A stretch of DNA of 64,000 nucleotides, from the NCBI RefSeq assembly GCF_900636515.1, contig NZ_LR134287.1, positions 186,001 to 250,000 on the forward strand, in the 5' to 3' direction. The stretch's first letter is position 1. The number at the start of each line of letters is the position of its first letter. Under the pieces are notes generated by a model that was not told the DNA's origin, ran no database searches, and saw nothing but the letters and a program-made list of their open reading frames with translations. Of this stretch, positions 10,740 to 18,936 are shown piece by piece. The position numbers and the translations under genes are program-made. The DNA comes from Neisseria animalis (GTDB lineage Bacteria > Pseudomonadota > Gammaproteobacteria > Burkholderiales > Neisseriaceae).

Positions 10740-11114
10740 ATGCGTCATCGTAATGGTAACCGCAAATTAAACCGTACCAGCAGCCACCGCGCTGCGATGC
10801 TGCGCAATATGGCAAATTCATTGTTGACTCACGAGACTATCGTGACCACTTTGCCTAAAGCTAAAGAATTGCGCCGTGTGGTAGAGCCCCTGATTACTTT
10901 GGGTAAAAAACCTTCTTTGGCTAACCGTCGTTTGGCTTTCAACCGTACACGCGATCGCGATGTAGTGGTTAAGTTGTTCGATGAGTTGGGTCCACGCTTT
11001 GCAACCCGTAATGGCGGTTATATCCGCGTATTGAAATACGGTTTCCGCAAAGGCGATAATGCCCCGTTGGCATTGGTTGAGCTGGTTGATAAGGCCGCTG
11101 AATCTGCTGAGTAA
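10740..11114 (+). CDS. rplQ: 50S ribosomal protein L17
   Basis: 124 residues beginning [32 protein letters not shown], the family signature. It is the last gene of the alpha block and is followed within 10 bp by a strong hairpin terminator. Confidence 0.98.
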   Translation: MRHRNGNRKLNRTSSHRAAMLRNMANSLLTHETIVTTLPKAKELRRVVEPLITLGKKPSLANRRLAFNRTRDRDVVVKLFDELGPRFATRNGGYIRVLKYGFRKGDNAPLALVELVDKAAESAE

Positions 11115-11123
11115 GCCATAATA

Positions 11124-11160
11124 AAAATACCATCTGTTGAATAAACAGGTGGTATTTTTT
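11124..11160 (+). terminator. Rho-independent terminator of the ribosomal cluster
   Basis: A hairpin with arms AAAATACCATCTGTT and AACAGGTGGTATTTT (one G:U-type mismatch) and a short AT loop ends in a run of T. It directly follows rplQ. Confidence 0.85.
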
Positions 11161-11214
11161 ATTGGATAATACCTGAAAATGGGTTTTGTTGGTTTTGAGA
11201 AAAGTGAGGAGAGA

Positions 11215-11712
11215 ATGGAGGGGCTGTTAAGTACAATCGCTTCGCATTTAAGTCAATATCATCAAACGGTTACTTGTGCAGAGTCTTGCGCCGGCGGGTT
11301 GTTGTCCGGGGCGTTTACATCGGTTACAGGCAGCTCGCAATGGTTTTATCAAAGTTGGGTAACGTATAGTAATCAGGCCAAACAGCAGCTCTTGGGCGTG
11401 CATCATGAAACTTTATTGAATTACGGTGCGGTCAGTGCTGAAACGGTACGGGAGATGGCGCAAGGGGCAAGATTGTTGGCTGATGCGGATTATGCTTTGA
11501 GTATTTCGGGTATTGCCGGGCCGGGAGGAGGAAGTAAGGAAAAACCTGTCGGTACAGTATGGTTTGGTTTGGCTACTGCAAATCAGGTGATAACGTGTGT
11601 ACAACATTTTGACGGCAATAGGGAAAATATACGTCAGCAGGCCGTAGCATTTGCGTTGGGTTTGTTGGTGGATAATTTATTTGTTTATCCAGAGAAAAAG
11701 CAGCGTTTGTAA
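11215..11712 (+). CDS. pncC: CinA-family nicotinamide-nucleotide amidase
   Basis: About 165 residues equal to the stand-alone CinA C-terminal domain. Motifs are VTCAESCAGGLLSGAFTSVTGSSQWF and the catalytic-loop region SISGIAGPGGGSKEKPVGTVW. The family deamidates nicotinamide mononucleotide in the pyridine nucleotide salvage cycle. The ATG at 11215 is preferred over one 36 bases upstream because it follows GTGAGGAGAG. The gene is transcribed apart from the ribosomal cluster. The COMPETENCE-type N-terminal domain is absent. Confidence 0.88.
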   Translation: MEGLLSTIASHLSQYHQTVTCAESCAGGLLSGAFTSVTGSSQWFYQSWVTYSNQAKQQLLGVHHETLLNYGAVSAETVREMAQGARLLADADYALSISGIAGPGGGSKEKPVGTVWFGLATANQVITCVQHFDGNRENIRQQAVAFALGLLVDNLFVYPEKKQRL

Positions 11713-11756
11713 TCAGAGACATTGCTGTTTTGTCGCTGGGATAGTATTGGACAGTT

Positions 11757-11902
11757 TGGCAGTGTATTTACTTTGTTGATTGTGTGATTTGCAGACGGCA
11801 TGGAAGGCTACCGGGCTTGCTGTAATGGAAAGTATGACCGTTCTGCTAACTTGATGCAGCCTTGCCGCTCTTCACCGTACTGTTTGGCGTTGTCCCAATT
11901 TA
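11757..11902. repeat. Diverged direct repeat copy 1 (with 12653-12797)
   Basis: About 146 bp with clear but diverged similarity to 12653-12797: both contain GATTTGCAGACGGCATGG, a GGGCTTGCTGT segment, and end GTTTGGCGTTGTCCCAATTTA. The two copies flank rsfS. No protein is recognisable. Copy 1 runs directly into a Correia-type element. Confidence 0.65.
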
Positions 11903-12007
11903 TAGTCATTTAAAATAAGAATGATACATCGTTGCTTTGCCTTGCCGTACTATGTGTACTGTCTGCGGCTTCGCTGCCTTGTCTCATTCTTATTTTATTC
12001 GACTATA
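11901..12007. mobile_element. Correia-type miniature element (107 bp)
   Basis: It begins TATAGTCATTTAAAATAAG and ends TTTTATTCGACTATA, so the ends are inverted TATAGTC. The core (GCCTTGCCGTACTATGTGTA, then CTGTCTGCGGCTTCGCTGCC) matches the neisserial Correia repeat-enclosed element, though the terminal segments differ from the meningococcal TATAGTGGATTAAC type. Such elements insert at TA and can act as promoters or RNase III sites. Confidence 0.88.
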
Positions 12008-12078
12008 TATTCAAGCAGGAGATGTTTGAGGCAGCGGTTTTGGTGAAAAATGAAAGTAATTGAGAACATAAACATAGA

Positions 12079-12136
12079 AAAGGCCGTCTGCAAAACAGCT
12101 TAATGAATACGATTAGGCTGTTTTGCAGACGGCTTT
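12079..12136. terminator. Inverted DUS pair between pncC and rsfS
   Basis: GCCGTCTGCAAAACAG and its complement CTGTTTTGCAGACGGC form a long stem with a loop of about 22 bases and flanking A/T runs. It lies between convergent genes and can terminate both. The rest of the 11713-12154 gap holds the repeat and the Correia element only. Confidence 0.75.
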
Positions 12137-12154
12137 ATATGATGTTATGTCGGG

Positions 12155-12541
12155 TTAGTCTGCCGCGTGCCACGGTTTTTGAGCGCCTGCATGGAAACTT
12201 GGTTTTTCTCCGCCCCATAGCGTATCGATGTCGTAGAAATCGCGTACGGCCGGCAGCATAACGTGTACCACCAAGTCTCCGGCATCAACCAAGGTCCATT
12301 CGCCGGTATCCCCTTCCGTACTTAAAATTTCAAAGCCGGCTTCTTTCAAGTCAACCGCAACATTGTTGGCCAAGGCTTTTACTTGTCGGGTGGAGTCACC
12401 GCTGGCAATAATCATGCGGGCAAACAATGAAGTTTTTTCTTGGGTTTCTAAAACGGAAATATCTTTGGCTTTAATATCTTCCAATGCGTTGACGGCGGTA
12501 TCTACCATCTTTTGCAGGTCTAACAATTCTTGTTCGTTCAT
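12155..12541 (-). CDS. rsfS: Ribosomal silencing factor RsfS
   Basis: 128 residues starting MNEQELLDLQKMVDTAVNALEDIKAKDI, typical of the RsfS/Iojap family. A conserved WTLVDAGDLVVHVMLPAVRDFYDIDTLWG segment holds the DAGD..VH..L core. RsfS binds L14 and blocks 30S joining in stationary phase. The ATG at 12541 fits the family; an upstream in-frame extension encodes nothing typical. In many bacteria it neighbours nadD, as here 0.5 kb upstream. Confidence 0.93.
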   Translation of the reverse strand: MNEQELLDLQKMVDTAVNALEDIKAKDISVLETQEKTSLFARMIIASGDSTRQVKALANNVAVDLKEAGFEILSTEGDTGEWTLVDAGDLVVHVMLPAVRDFYDIDTLWGGEKPSFHAGAQKPWHAAD

Positions 12542-12652
12542 TATGTTTCCGGATAAATCTGTTGAATGGGTGGGATTATATAGATAAGCCGCTGAATTTC
12601 CAATATAGGAAAAGGTTTGGTTGCGGTCGGTAATCGAGGGCTTGTGCCGTTC

Positions 12653-12797
12653 GGCAGCGTATTTGCTTTGCTGGTTGTGATTTGCAGACGGCATGGCAGA
12701 CGGTCGGGGCTTGCTGTGATGGAAAATATAGCCGTTCCGTCGGCCTGATACAGCCTTGCAGCATTTCGCCGTAGTGTTTGGCGTTGTCCCAATTTAA
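12653..12797. repeat. Diverged direct repeat copy 2
   Basis: Second copy of the repeat described at 11757-11902, lying upstream of rsfS. The 12542-13024 gap holds this copy and about 220 bp in which I see no gene. Its function is unknown; it may be the remnant of a duplication that once included the rsfS flank. Confidence 0.6.
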
Positions 12798-13024
12798 ATC
12801 AAAACGGCTGTGTTGCTTTATGGGTATAAATTGTCGAAACGGCCTCTGCAATCTGTTTCACAATAAGGCATACCCAATCGCCGACACGACTGCTTGCTTT
12901 GCTCAAATCATTTTGGCAATCAATATGCCGAATGCCGATATTGTTTCACAGCGTGATCGGTTAATGAATATCGGCAAGATGTTGTATGGGAAATCCGTAT
13001 GGATTTTGGCATGACAGCCGGATT

Positions 13025-13642
13025 TTATTTTGGCCGGCCGTACAATTTCTGATTACGGATATAACGCGCTACTTGCGGCGGAAGTATGCCGTCTGCATTT
13101 TCGCTGTTTTCAAGTAGTCCGCGGATTTGTGTGGAGCTGACATCATAAAGCGGCGTGTTCAGAATTTTGACACTGCCGTTTTGCAGTCCCTCTCCGAACC
13201 ATGCGTGCAATTCGCGCGGTATGCGGTTGAGGCTGTCTCCTTGGCGCATGGCAACGGCAATGTGGGTTTGGCGTACGAGGGTTTGCCATTTTTTCCAAGT
13301 ATGCAGCTTCATCAGGCTGTCGCTTCCCATCAGCCACCACAGTTGCGCCTGCGGAAATTGCTGGCGGAAAATCTGCACGGTATCAAACGTGTAGGTTGCG
13401 CCGCCGCGTATCATGTCGCAATCGCTGACGGCAAAACGCGGGTCGTCAGAAACGGCCAGTTCGGTCATGGCGAAACGGTGCTTTGCCGGTGTGCGCGTGG
13501 CTTGTGTTTTATGGTAAGGGTCGCCGGCGGGCAGGAAGACGACCGTATCCAAACCGAGTTCGTCGGCAAACGCGCGGGCGATGTGGAGATGTCCGTTGTG
13601 TATCGGATCGAAGGTGCCGCCGAAAAGTCCGAGTGTTTTCAT
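13025..13642 (-). CDS. nadD: Nicotinate-nucleotide adenylyltransferase
   Basis: 205 residues. The nucleotidyltransferase motif GGTFDPIHNGH at residues 8-18 and the C-terminal PLYDVSSTQIRG (the SSTxIR motif) are diagnostic. The enzyme joins nicotinate mononucleotide and ATP to make deamido-NAD. The start at 13642 overlaps the stop of the carbonic anhydrase gene by ATGA, so the two are coupled. It belongs to the same NAD pathway as the nearby pncC-type gene. Confidence 0.95.
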   Translation of the reverse strand: MKTLGLFGGTFDPIHNGHLHIARAFADELGLDTVVFLPAGDPYHKTQATRTPAKHRFAMTELAVSDDPRFAVSDCDMIRGGATYTFDTVQIFRQQFPQAQLWWLMGSDSLMKLHTWKKWQTLVRQTHIAVAMRQGDSLNRIPRELHAWFGEGLQNGSVKILNTPLYDVSSTQIRGLLENSENADGILPPQVARYIRNQKLYGRPK

Positions 13643-14226
13643 GCCGAGGTGCCGTCTGCAGAAGAGCCGGTGCTGCCGTCTACTACCAAAGTCAGCTTGC
13701 CGGTTGTCGGGTGAATCACCAAGCCGTGAACCGCAACTTCGGCCGGCATCAAGGGGTGGCGGCGGATAATGGATACGGTGTGGCGTACACTGTCTTCCAC
13801 ATTGTCGAATCCGGTTAACCAACTGTCGAGGTCGATGCCGGCGTTACGCAAGGTTTCGACGCGGTCTTCGGGAATGCCTTTGTCGGCGGCTTTGCCCAAG
13901 AAACTTTCGGCATTAAGTTTCTGCATACCGCAGTCGTGGTGGGCAATAACCATAATTTCTTTGACTTTCAACTCGAATACCGCCACCAGAAGGCTGCGCA
14001 TCACGGAGCCCCACGGGTGGGTAACCAGTGCGCCGGCGTTTTTAATCAGCTTGGCATCGCCGTTTTTTAAGCCTAATGCGCGCGGCAAAAGTTCGATAAT
14101 GCGCGCGTCCATGCAGGAAAGGATGGCCAGTCCGCGTTCGGGATATTTGCCGGTAAAAAACTGGGCATATTCGCCGGATTCGACAAAGTCCTGATTGTAA
14201 GAAAGGATGTGGTTTAATTCACTCAT
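13639..14226 (-). CDS. Beta-class carbonic anhydrase
   Basis: 195 residues. Zinc ligands and the catalytic pair are visible: CMDAR (Cys-Asp-Arg) and HHDCGM (His...Cys). The enzyme interconverts CO2 and bicarbonate. The start MSELNHIL at 14226 is preferred because it begins the conserved domain, with CAGGAGGCAG just upstream. It is coupled to nadD downstream. The C-terminus ends GSTGSSADGTSA, encoded partly by a DUS-like GCCGTCTGCA. Confidence 0.92.
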   Translation of the reverse strand: MSELNHILSYNQDFVESGEYAQFFTGKYPERGLAILSCMDARIIELLPRALGLKNGDAKLIKNAGALVTHPWGSVMRSLLVAVFELKVKEIMVIAHHDCGMQKLNAESFLGKAADKGIPEDRVETLRNAGIDLDSWLTGFDNVEDSVRHTVSIIRRHPLMPAEVAVHGLVIHPTTGKLTLVVDGSTGSSADGTSA

Positions 14227-14334
14227 TTTCTGCCTCCTGTGTGTGCTGCCGGTCATTATACTCCTGAACTGCCGTATAGTGCTTTCCCGATAAAGCAGTT
14301 ACAATCGCGCATATGTTTTTTCAGGAAAACCGCC

Positions 14335-15231
14335 ATGTCCGCAGAACGTCCCCTATTTCCCGAACCGCTCGGCGAAGCCGAACATCAAACCTTGTTGGAA
14401 TGGATACGCAGGGCTTACGGCCTGTACGGAAGCTGGCAGACATTGTGGCTGAACGGCAAGCCGCTGGGTCGGTTGAGCCCGCAATGGGCAGCGCAGGTGG
14501 TGAAAGACTGGCACGGGGAAGTCAATGAAAATGCAGACGGCATTGCCTTGAATGCAGACAGTTGGCTGGCTTTGGGCGACGGTTTGCAGCATTTGGCGTT
14601 TGAATGGAAACGGTTAGGCCTGCTGCATGGTTGGCGGGACGAGCGTTTCGATGTGTGCGATAGCGACGGCAGCGTATTGTTTGCATTGGAGCGAGCCGCA
14701 TTCCGGCCGCTTGGTTTGTTGAGTCATGCCGTCCATTTGAACGGCCTGACTTATCAGGACGGGGCGTGGCGGTTTTGGATAGGCAGACGCAGCCCGCATA
14801 AAGCCGTCGATCCCGACAAGCTGGATAACTTGGTCGGCGGCGGCATCAGCAGCGGTGAAGACATTACTGCCGCCATGTTGCGGGAAAGTGAGGAAGAAGC
14901 CGGGCTGACGGCGCAACAGCTTTCCGGCCTGACATTATGCAATCGTATGCACAGCCTGAGGCCGGTTGCACGCGGTCTGCATAACGAAATCCTGCATATT
15001 TTCGATGTTATCTTGCCGTCTGAAGTCCGACCGGAAAATCTGGACGGAGAAGTTGCCGGTTTCGAGCTGTTTACGCCGGCACAAATCGTGGCTGTAATGG
15101 CTGAAGGAGCGATGATGCCCGACGCGCAACTGGTTACACTTGATGCGTTCCGCCGCTACGGACTGCTCAGACCCGAACACGAATTGACCCGTCTGCTCCA
15201 AGAGATGAGCCGTCCCGTTTCCGCCGCTTGA
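14335..15231 (+). CDS. Nudix hydrolase with DUF4743-type N-terminal domain
   Basis: 298 residues. A Nudix box is intact: GGGISSGEDITAAMLRESEEEAGL, with the REx2EE core. The N-terminal 130 residues resemble the extra domain of thiamine-pyrophosphokinase-related Nudix enzymes of eukaryotes and proteobacteria. The substrate is probably a nucleoside or thiamine diphosphate derivative but cannot be fixed. It lies 13 bp upstream of the ABC ATPase gene and is probably co-transcribed with it. Confidence 0.82.
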   Translation: MSAERPLFPEPLGEAEHQTLLEWIRRAYGLYGSWQTLWLNGKPLGRLSPQWAAQVVKDWHGEVNENADGIALNADSWLALGDGLQHLAFEWKRLGLLHGWRDERFDVCDSDGSVLFALERAAFRPLGLLSHAVHLNGLTYQDGAWRFWIGRRSPHKAVDPDKLDNLVGGGISSGEDITAAMLRESEEEAGLTAQQLSGLTLCNRMHSLRPVARGLHNEILHIFDVILPSEVRPENLDGEVAGFELFTPAQIVAVMAEGAMMPDAQLVTLDAFRRYGLLRPEHELTRLLQEMSRPVSAA

Positions 15232-15244
15232 AAGAGCCGTTGCC

Positions 15245-16213
15245 ATGTTATCCGTCAAACACATCTGCAAAAGTTTCGGCAGCCGAACCGTAGCCGAAGA
15301 CATCAGCATGGACGTAGAAAAAGGGCAACTTATTGCTGTGTTGGGGCAATCCGGTTGCGGCAAATCCACCCTGCTGAAAATCATCAGCGGTCTGATTGCG
15401 CCCGATAGCGGAGAAATCCGGCTGAACGGTGAAAACATCACTCGAAAGCCGTCTGAAAAACGCCATATTGCATTGATGTTTCAGGACTATGCGCTGTTTC
15501 CGCATTTGAATGCCGTCGAAAACGCCGCCTTCGGGTTGCGGATGCGCGGTACGGGCAGGCGCGAGGCCGAAAAACAGGCATTGCAGGCTTTGGAAGAAGT
15601 GGGCTTGGCCTCTCTGGCACAACGCCGTATCGACAGTTTGTCGGGAGGCGAGCAGCAGCGGCTTGCTTTGGCACGCGCCTTGGCCGGCAATCCCAAATTG
15701 TTGTTGCTCGATGAAGCATTTTCCAGCTTGGACAGCCATTTGCGGCAGAAATTGCGGCAGTTGGCTTTGGCGCAAATCCGCAAATCAAACATTCCCGCCG
15801 TATTGGTTACCCACTCGCCCGAAGAAGCATTCGGTATGGCAGACGGCATTGTCCTGCTCGATCAGGGCAGGGTGGTACAAAGCGGAACGGCACGGGAAAT
15901 CCTGCAACGTCCCGCCAATGTCCGCGCCGCCCGTCTGCTGGGGCTGCACAATGCCGACCCGCAACGCTATATCCCGCCGAATGCCATCAGCATTTGCGCG
16001 GCCGGACAAAGCGGCAGCGTCCGCTGTACCTTAATGGAAACCGTTGCCCTGCCCGACAGCGTGAGGCTGCTGTTCCGCCACCCCGAATACGGCAGCCTGA
16101 CCGTAACCGCCGATTGGCAGACTTTCCGTCATGCGGATTTGGCCAACCATACGGAAGTCCATATCGCTGTTGATAAGGCGCGTATTATCGATTTTCATGT
16201 ACAGGCCGTCTGA
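15245..16213 (+). CDS. ABC transporter ATP-binding protein (Fe3+/spermidine/thiamine type)
   Basis: 322 residues. Walker A GQSGCGKST at residues 36-44, Q-loop FQDYALFPH, signature LSGGEQQRLALARAL and Walker B LLLLDEAFSSLD are intact, followed by a C-terminal extension of about 100 residues like that of FbpC/PotA-type ATPases. It most likely energises the ThiP-like permease encoded convergently at 17.1-18.7 kb; no substrate-binding protein is in the window. The last codons overlap a canonical GCCGTCTGAA DUS. Confidence 0.88.
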   Translation: MLSVKHICKSFGSRTVAEDISMDVEKGQLIAVLGQSGCGKSTLLKIISGLIAPDSGEIRLNGENITRKPSEKRHIALMFQDYALFPHLNAVENAAFGLRMRGTGRREAEKQALQALEEVGLASLAQRRIDSLSGGEQQRLALARALAGNPKLLLLDEAFSSLDSHLRQKLRQLALAQIRKSNIPAVLVTHSPEEAFGMADGIVLLDQGRVVQSGTAREILQRPANVRAARLLGLHNADPQRYIPPNAISICAAGQSGSVRCTLMETVALPDSVRLLFRHPEYGSLTVTADWQTFRHADLANHTEVHIAVDKARIIDFHVQAV

Positions 16214-16217
16214 AATC

Positions 16218-16955
16218 ATGCTGGAGATACTTTACCGCGACGAACACTGCATTGCTGTCAACAAACCTGCCGGTATGCTGGTGCACAGAAGCTGGCTCGA
16301 CCGCCATGAAACCCGTTTCGTGATGCAGACCTTGCGCGACCAAATCGGACGGCACGTTTTTCCCGTCCATCGTCTCGACCGCCCGACTTCGGGAGTATTG
16401 CTGTTTGCGCTCGACAGCGACAGCGCACGCCTGCTGACACAACAGTTTGAACAGAAGGCCGTCTGCAAAACCTATTGGGCGGTAGTGCGCGGCTGGTTGC
16501 CGGAAGCAGGCAGTATCGATTACGCGCTCAAATACCAACCCGACCAAATCGCCGAAGCGCGAACCGAAGCGACCTTGCAGGACGCGGTAACCGACTACCG
16601 CTGTTTGGCGCGTACCGAATTACCGTTTGTTTCGGCCCCGCGTTATCCGACCTCGCGCTACTCATGGGTGGAGCTGAGGCCGCATACCGGACGTAAGCAC
16701 CAAATTCGCCGCCATTTGAAACATATTTTCCACCCCATCGTCGGCGACACCAATTATGGCGACTTGCGTCAAAACCACGCGGTTGCCGAACATTTGGGGA
16801 CGCGGCGGCTGATGCTGCACGCGCATTCGCTGGTGTTCGATCGTCTTTCGGACGGTAAGCAGGTAAGGATTACCGCGCCGGTGGACGGGCAATGGCAGCA
16901 GTGGTTGGCGGTATTCGGTGGGCAGAGCGGTATCCTGCAGTCGGATTCCGAATAA
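16218..16955 (+). CDS. truC: tRNA pseudouridine(65) synthase
   Basis: 245 residues, closely matching TruC. MLEILYRDEHCIAVNKPAGMLVHRSWLDR opens the protein, HRLDRPTSGVLLFAL contains the catalytic aspartate, and ELRPHTGRKHQIRRHLKHI follows. It isomerises U65 in some tRNAs. The ATG at 16218, 4 bp after the ABC gene, gives the family start, and the DUS in that gap lies over the ribosome-binding region. Confidence 0.92.
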   Translation: MLEILYRDEHCIAVNKPAGMLVHRSWLDRHETRFVMQTLRDQIGRHVFPVHRLDRPTSGVLLFALDSDSARLLTQQFEQKAVCKTYWAVVRGWLPEAGSIDYALKYQPDQIAEARTEATLQDAVTDYRCLARTELPFVSAPRYPTSRYSWVELRPHTGRKHQIRRHLKHIFHPIVGDTNYGDLRQNHAVAEHLGTRRLMLHAHSLVFDRLSDGKQVRITAPVDGQWQQWLAVFGGQSGILQSDSE

Positions 16956-17072
16956 GGATTGGTGTTTGGCGGGTATGTGTTGCGGCACTACTTCTCATGC
17001 CCGATTGCATGAAGATGCCTGATTGAATGGGGAACGGGCGGTTTCGGCATGATTGGGCGAAAATCGGTGTTC

Positions 17073-17102
17073 AGGCCGTCTGCAAAATGTTCAGACGGCC
17101 TT
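17073..17102. terminator. Inverted DUS pair between truC and the permease gene
   Basis: AGGCCGTCTG and CAGACGGCCT are separated by nine bases and followed by TTTT. This is a compact bidirectional terminator between convergent genes. Confidence 0.8.
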
Positions 17103-18674
17103 TTCTGTTTCTTTTTCGTCCAGCAGCAGGAAAACCAGTAAGGCCAGCGTCAGCAGTATGGCCGTTAGCACCATTGCCCGAGCGTAATTGTCCGCACCGG
17201 CGCGGCTCAGGTAGTGATACACCAAAGTGGTCAGCGTTTGCCACTCGGGGCGCGACAGAAAGAGCGTGGCGGCAAATTCGCCGATACAGGTTGCCGCCGC
17301 CAAGGTCATGCCGCGCCGCAAAGCGGGCTTCAGTAGCGGTACGGTAACATACCATGCCGTCTGCAAACGGCCGGCACCCATGCTTGCGGCGGCGGCAGCA
17401 TAGTTGGCAGACAGCCCGTCCCACGCCGCCGATATGTCTTTGGCAACGAAAGGGTAGGCGAGCAGGGCATATGTGGCGATCAGCAGTGGCAGGGAGGCCG
17501 TCCATTCAGGATAAAGCAGCAATACGCCGAAAGCCACGCACACCGGCGATACCATAAACGGCAGAAAAGTCAGTGCGCGTATCCACGGTGCACGCCTTGC
17601 TGCCATCGCGTACATCACGCCCAAAACGACTGCCGACAGTACCGCCAGGGTTGAGAAACGCAGCGTATTCCATGCCGCCGCCAGCGTATCCGTTTCTGCC
17701 CATACCTGCCATGCGCTGCCTGCCGCCAATGCCTGCACCCATATCGCCGCCAAGGGCAGGGCGCAGCAGAACAGCAAAACGGTACATGTTCCGGCCAGCA
17801 GCAGACGTTCTCCACCGGATTGCGGTGTGCGCGGCTGTGGCGGGCGCATGGTTTTCCCGACAGCGGTACGGCGGCTCAACCATGCGTACAGCAAACCTGC
17901 CGCCGCCGTTACCGCCAACATCAGCCATACCAATACGGAGGCTTGGGCGATGTCCAACTCATAGGCAATCAGTTGGTAGATTTCTACTTCTACGGTGGCA
18001 TAACGGCTGCCGCCCAGCAGCAATGCCAAGCCGAAACCGGAAAAGCAGTATAAAAACACCAAACACGCGCCCCCTGCCAACCACGGCTTCAATACCGGCC
18101 ATTCCACCAGCCAAAACCGCTGCCAAGCCCCCGCTCCCAATGTTTGTGCCGTCTGCAAACGCGCTTCGGGTACGCAAAGCAAACCTTGATAGGCGGCGCG
18201 TATCAGTACGGGCAAATTGAAAAACACATTGCCGTACAGCAGTAAATAAGGCGTATCCTGCCAGCCTGCCCACAACATACCGTTTGCGCCGAACAGTGCC
18301 AGCACGCCCATGGCTGCAACCAAAGTCGGCATGACAAACGGCAGCATCAGCAGGCGCAATAGGGTCCGCCGTCCGAAAAAGTCTAAACGCGCCAAAGTCC
18401 AAGCAGCCGGTACGCCCAGCAACAATGTGATGCCACAGGTTGCCGCGGCTTGAATAATGGTCCACCACACGCGCTGCTGCATATAATCGTCGTTCAGCAC
18501 GCTCCAAGCAATGCCGCCGCCGTCATACAGCGCCAACGCAATCAGCGGGGCAACCACCATCACGGCAAGAAAACCGAGCGGGAGCAGGGCGGTCAGTACG
18601 GCGGCAAACAGGCGGAGCATGGTCATGGGCGTAGGTGGCGGAAGGTTGTAGGCGGGAAGGGTATTATCGGGCAT
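17091..18674 (-). CDS. ABC transporter permease, ThiP/FbpB type
   Basis: About 527 residues containing two copies of the binding-protein-dependent permease fold, roughly 12 membrane helices. Each half has the EAA-type loop: LQTAQTLGAGAWQRFWLVEWPVLKP in the first half and YAAAAASMGAGRLQTAWYVTVPLLKP in the second. The first half (GVLALFGANGMLW, YGNVFFNLPVLIRAAYQGL) resembles thiamine permease ThiP more than iron FbpB, but the substrate is not proven. Starts at 18740 (GTG), 18674 and 18626 are all possible; none has a good ribosome-binding site. Confidence 0.82.
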   Translation of the reverse strand: MPDNTLPAYNLPPPTPMTMLRLFAAVLTALLPLGFLAVMVVAPLIALALYDGGGIAWSVLNDDYMQQRVWWTIIQAAATCGITLLLGVPAAWTLARLDFFGRRTLLRLLMLPFVMPTLVAAMGVLALFGANGMLWAGWQDTPYLLLYGNVFFNLPVLIRAAYQGLLCVPEARLQTAQTLGAGAWQRFWLVEWPVLKPWLAGGACLVFLYCFSGFGLALLLGGSRYATVEVEIYQLIAYELDIAQASVLVWLMLAVTAAAGLLYAWLSRRTAVGKTMRPPQPRTPQSGGERLLLAGTCTVLLFCCALPLAAIWVQALAAGSAWQVWAETDTLAAAWNTLRFSTLAVLSAVVLGVMYAMAARRAPWIRALTFLPFMVSPVCVAFGVLLLYPEWTASLPLLIATYALLAYPFVAKDISAAWDGLSANYAAAAASMGAGRLQTAWYVTVPLLKPALRRGMTLAAATCIGEFAATLFLSRPEWQTLTTLVYHYLSRAGADNYARAMVLTAILLTLALLVFLLLDEKETEKAV

Positions 18675-18724
18675 GGTGGAAAAATCAGAACGGGCTGAAG
18701 CGGATACGGCAGCGTTCTGATTTT

Positions 18725-18875
18725 CATGGTTGTTGCACACGGTATGATACGGCGTTGCGGTGCCTTGCTCAAAGAGAGTTGGGTTAGGCTGTTGAGGCAG
18801 AAAGTCCGCTTACCCGTACGATTGGTACGGTCTGTGGGTTTGCCGCCTTGTTTCATTCCGTGTTGCCCGACCGTA
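18725..18875. mobile_element. Decayed full-length Correia element
   Basis: About 150 bp showing ATGATACGGCGTTGCGGTGC, then GCTCAAAGAGAG, then GTACGGTCTGTGGG and GCCGCCTTGTTTCATT. Order and spacing match the long Correia form that carries the internal 50-bp segment with an IHF-binding region. The terminal repeats have drifted. It lies upstream of the permease gene and may contribute to its control. Confidence 0.5.
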
Positions 18876-18885
18876 TTTTAACAAA

Positions 18886-18916
18886 AAAGCCGTCTGCAAA
18901 TGTACAGACGGCTTTG
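18886..18916. terminator. Inverted DUS pair downstream of actP
   Basis: AAAAGCCGTCTG and CAGACGGCTTT are separated by nine bases. On the minus strand it directly follows actP. Confidence 0.75.
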
Positions 18917-18936
18917 TCAGACAAGTGGAAAGCAGT

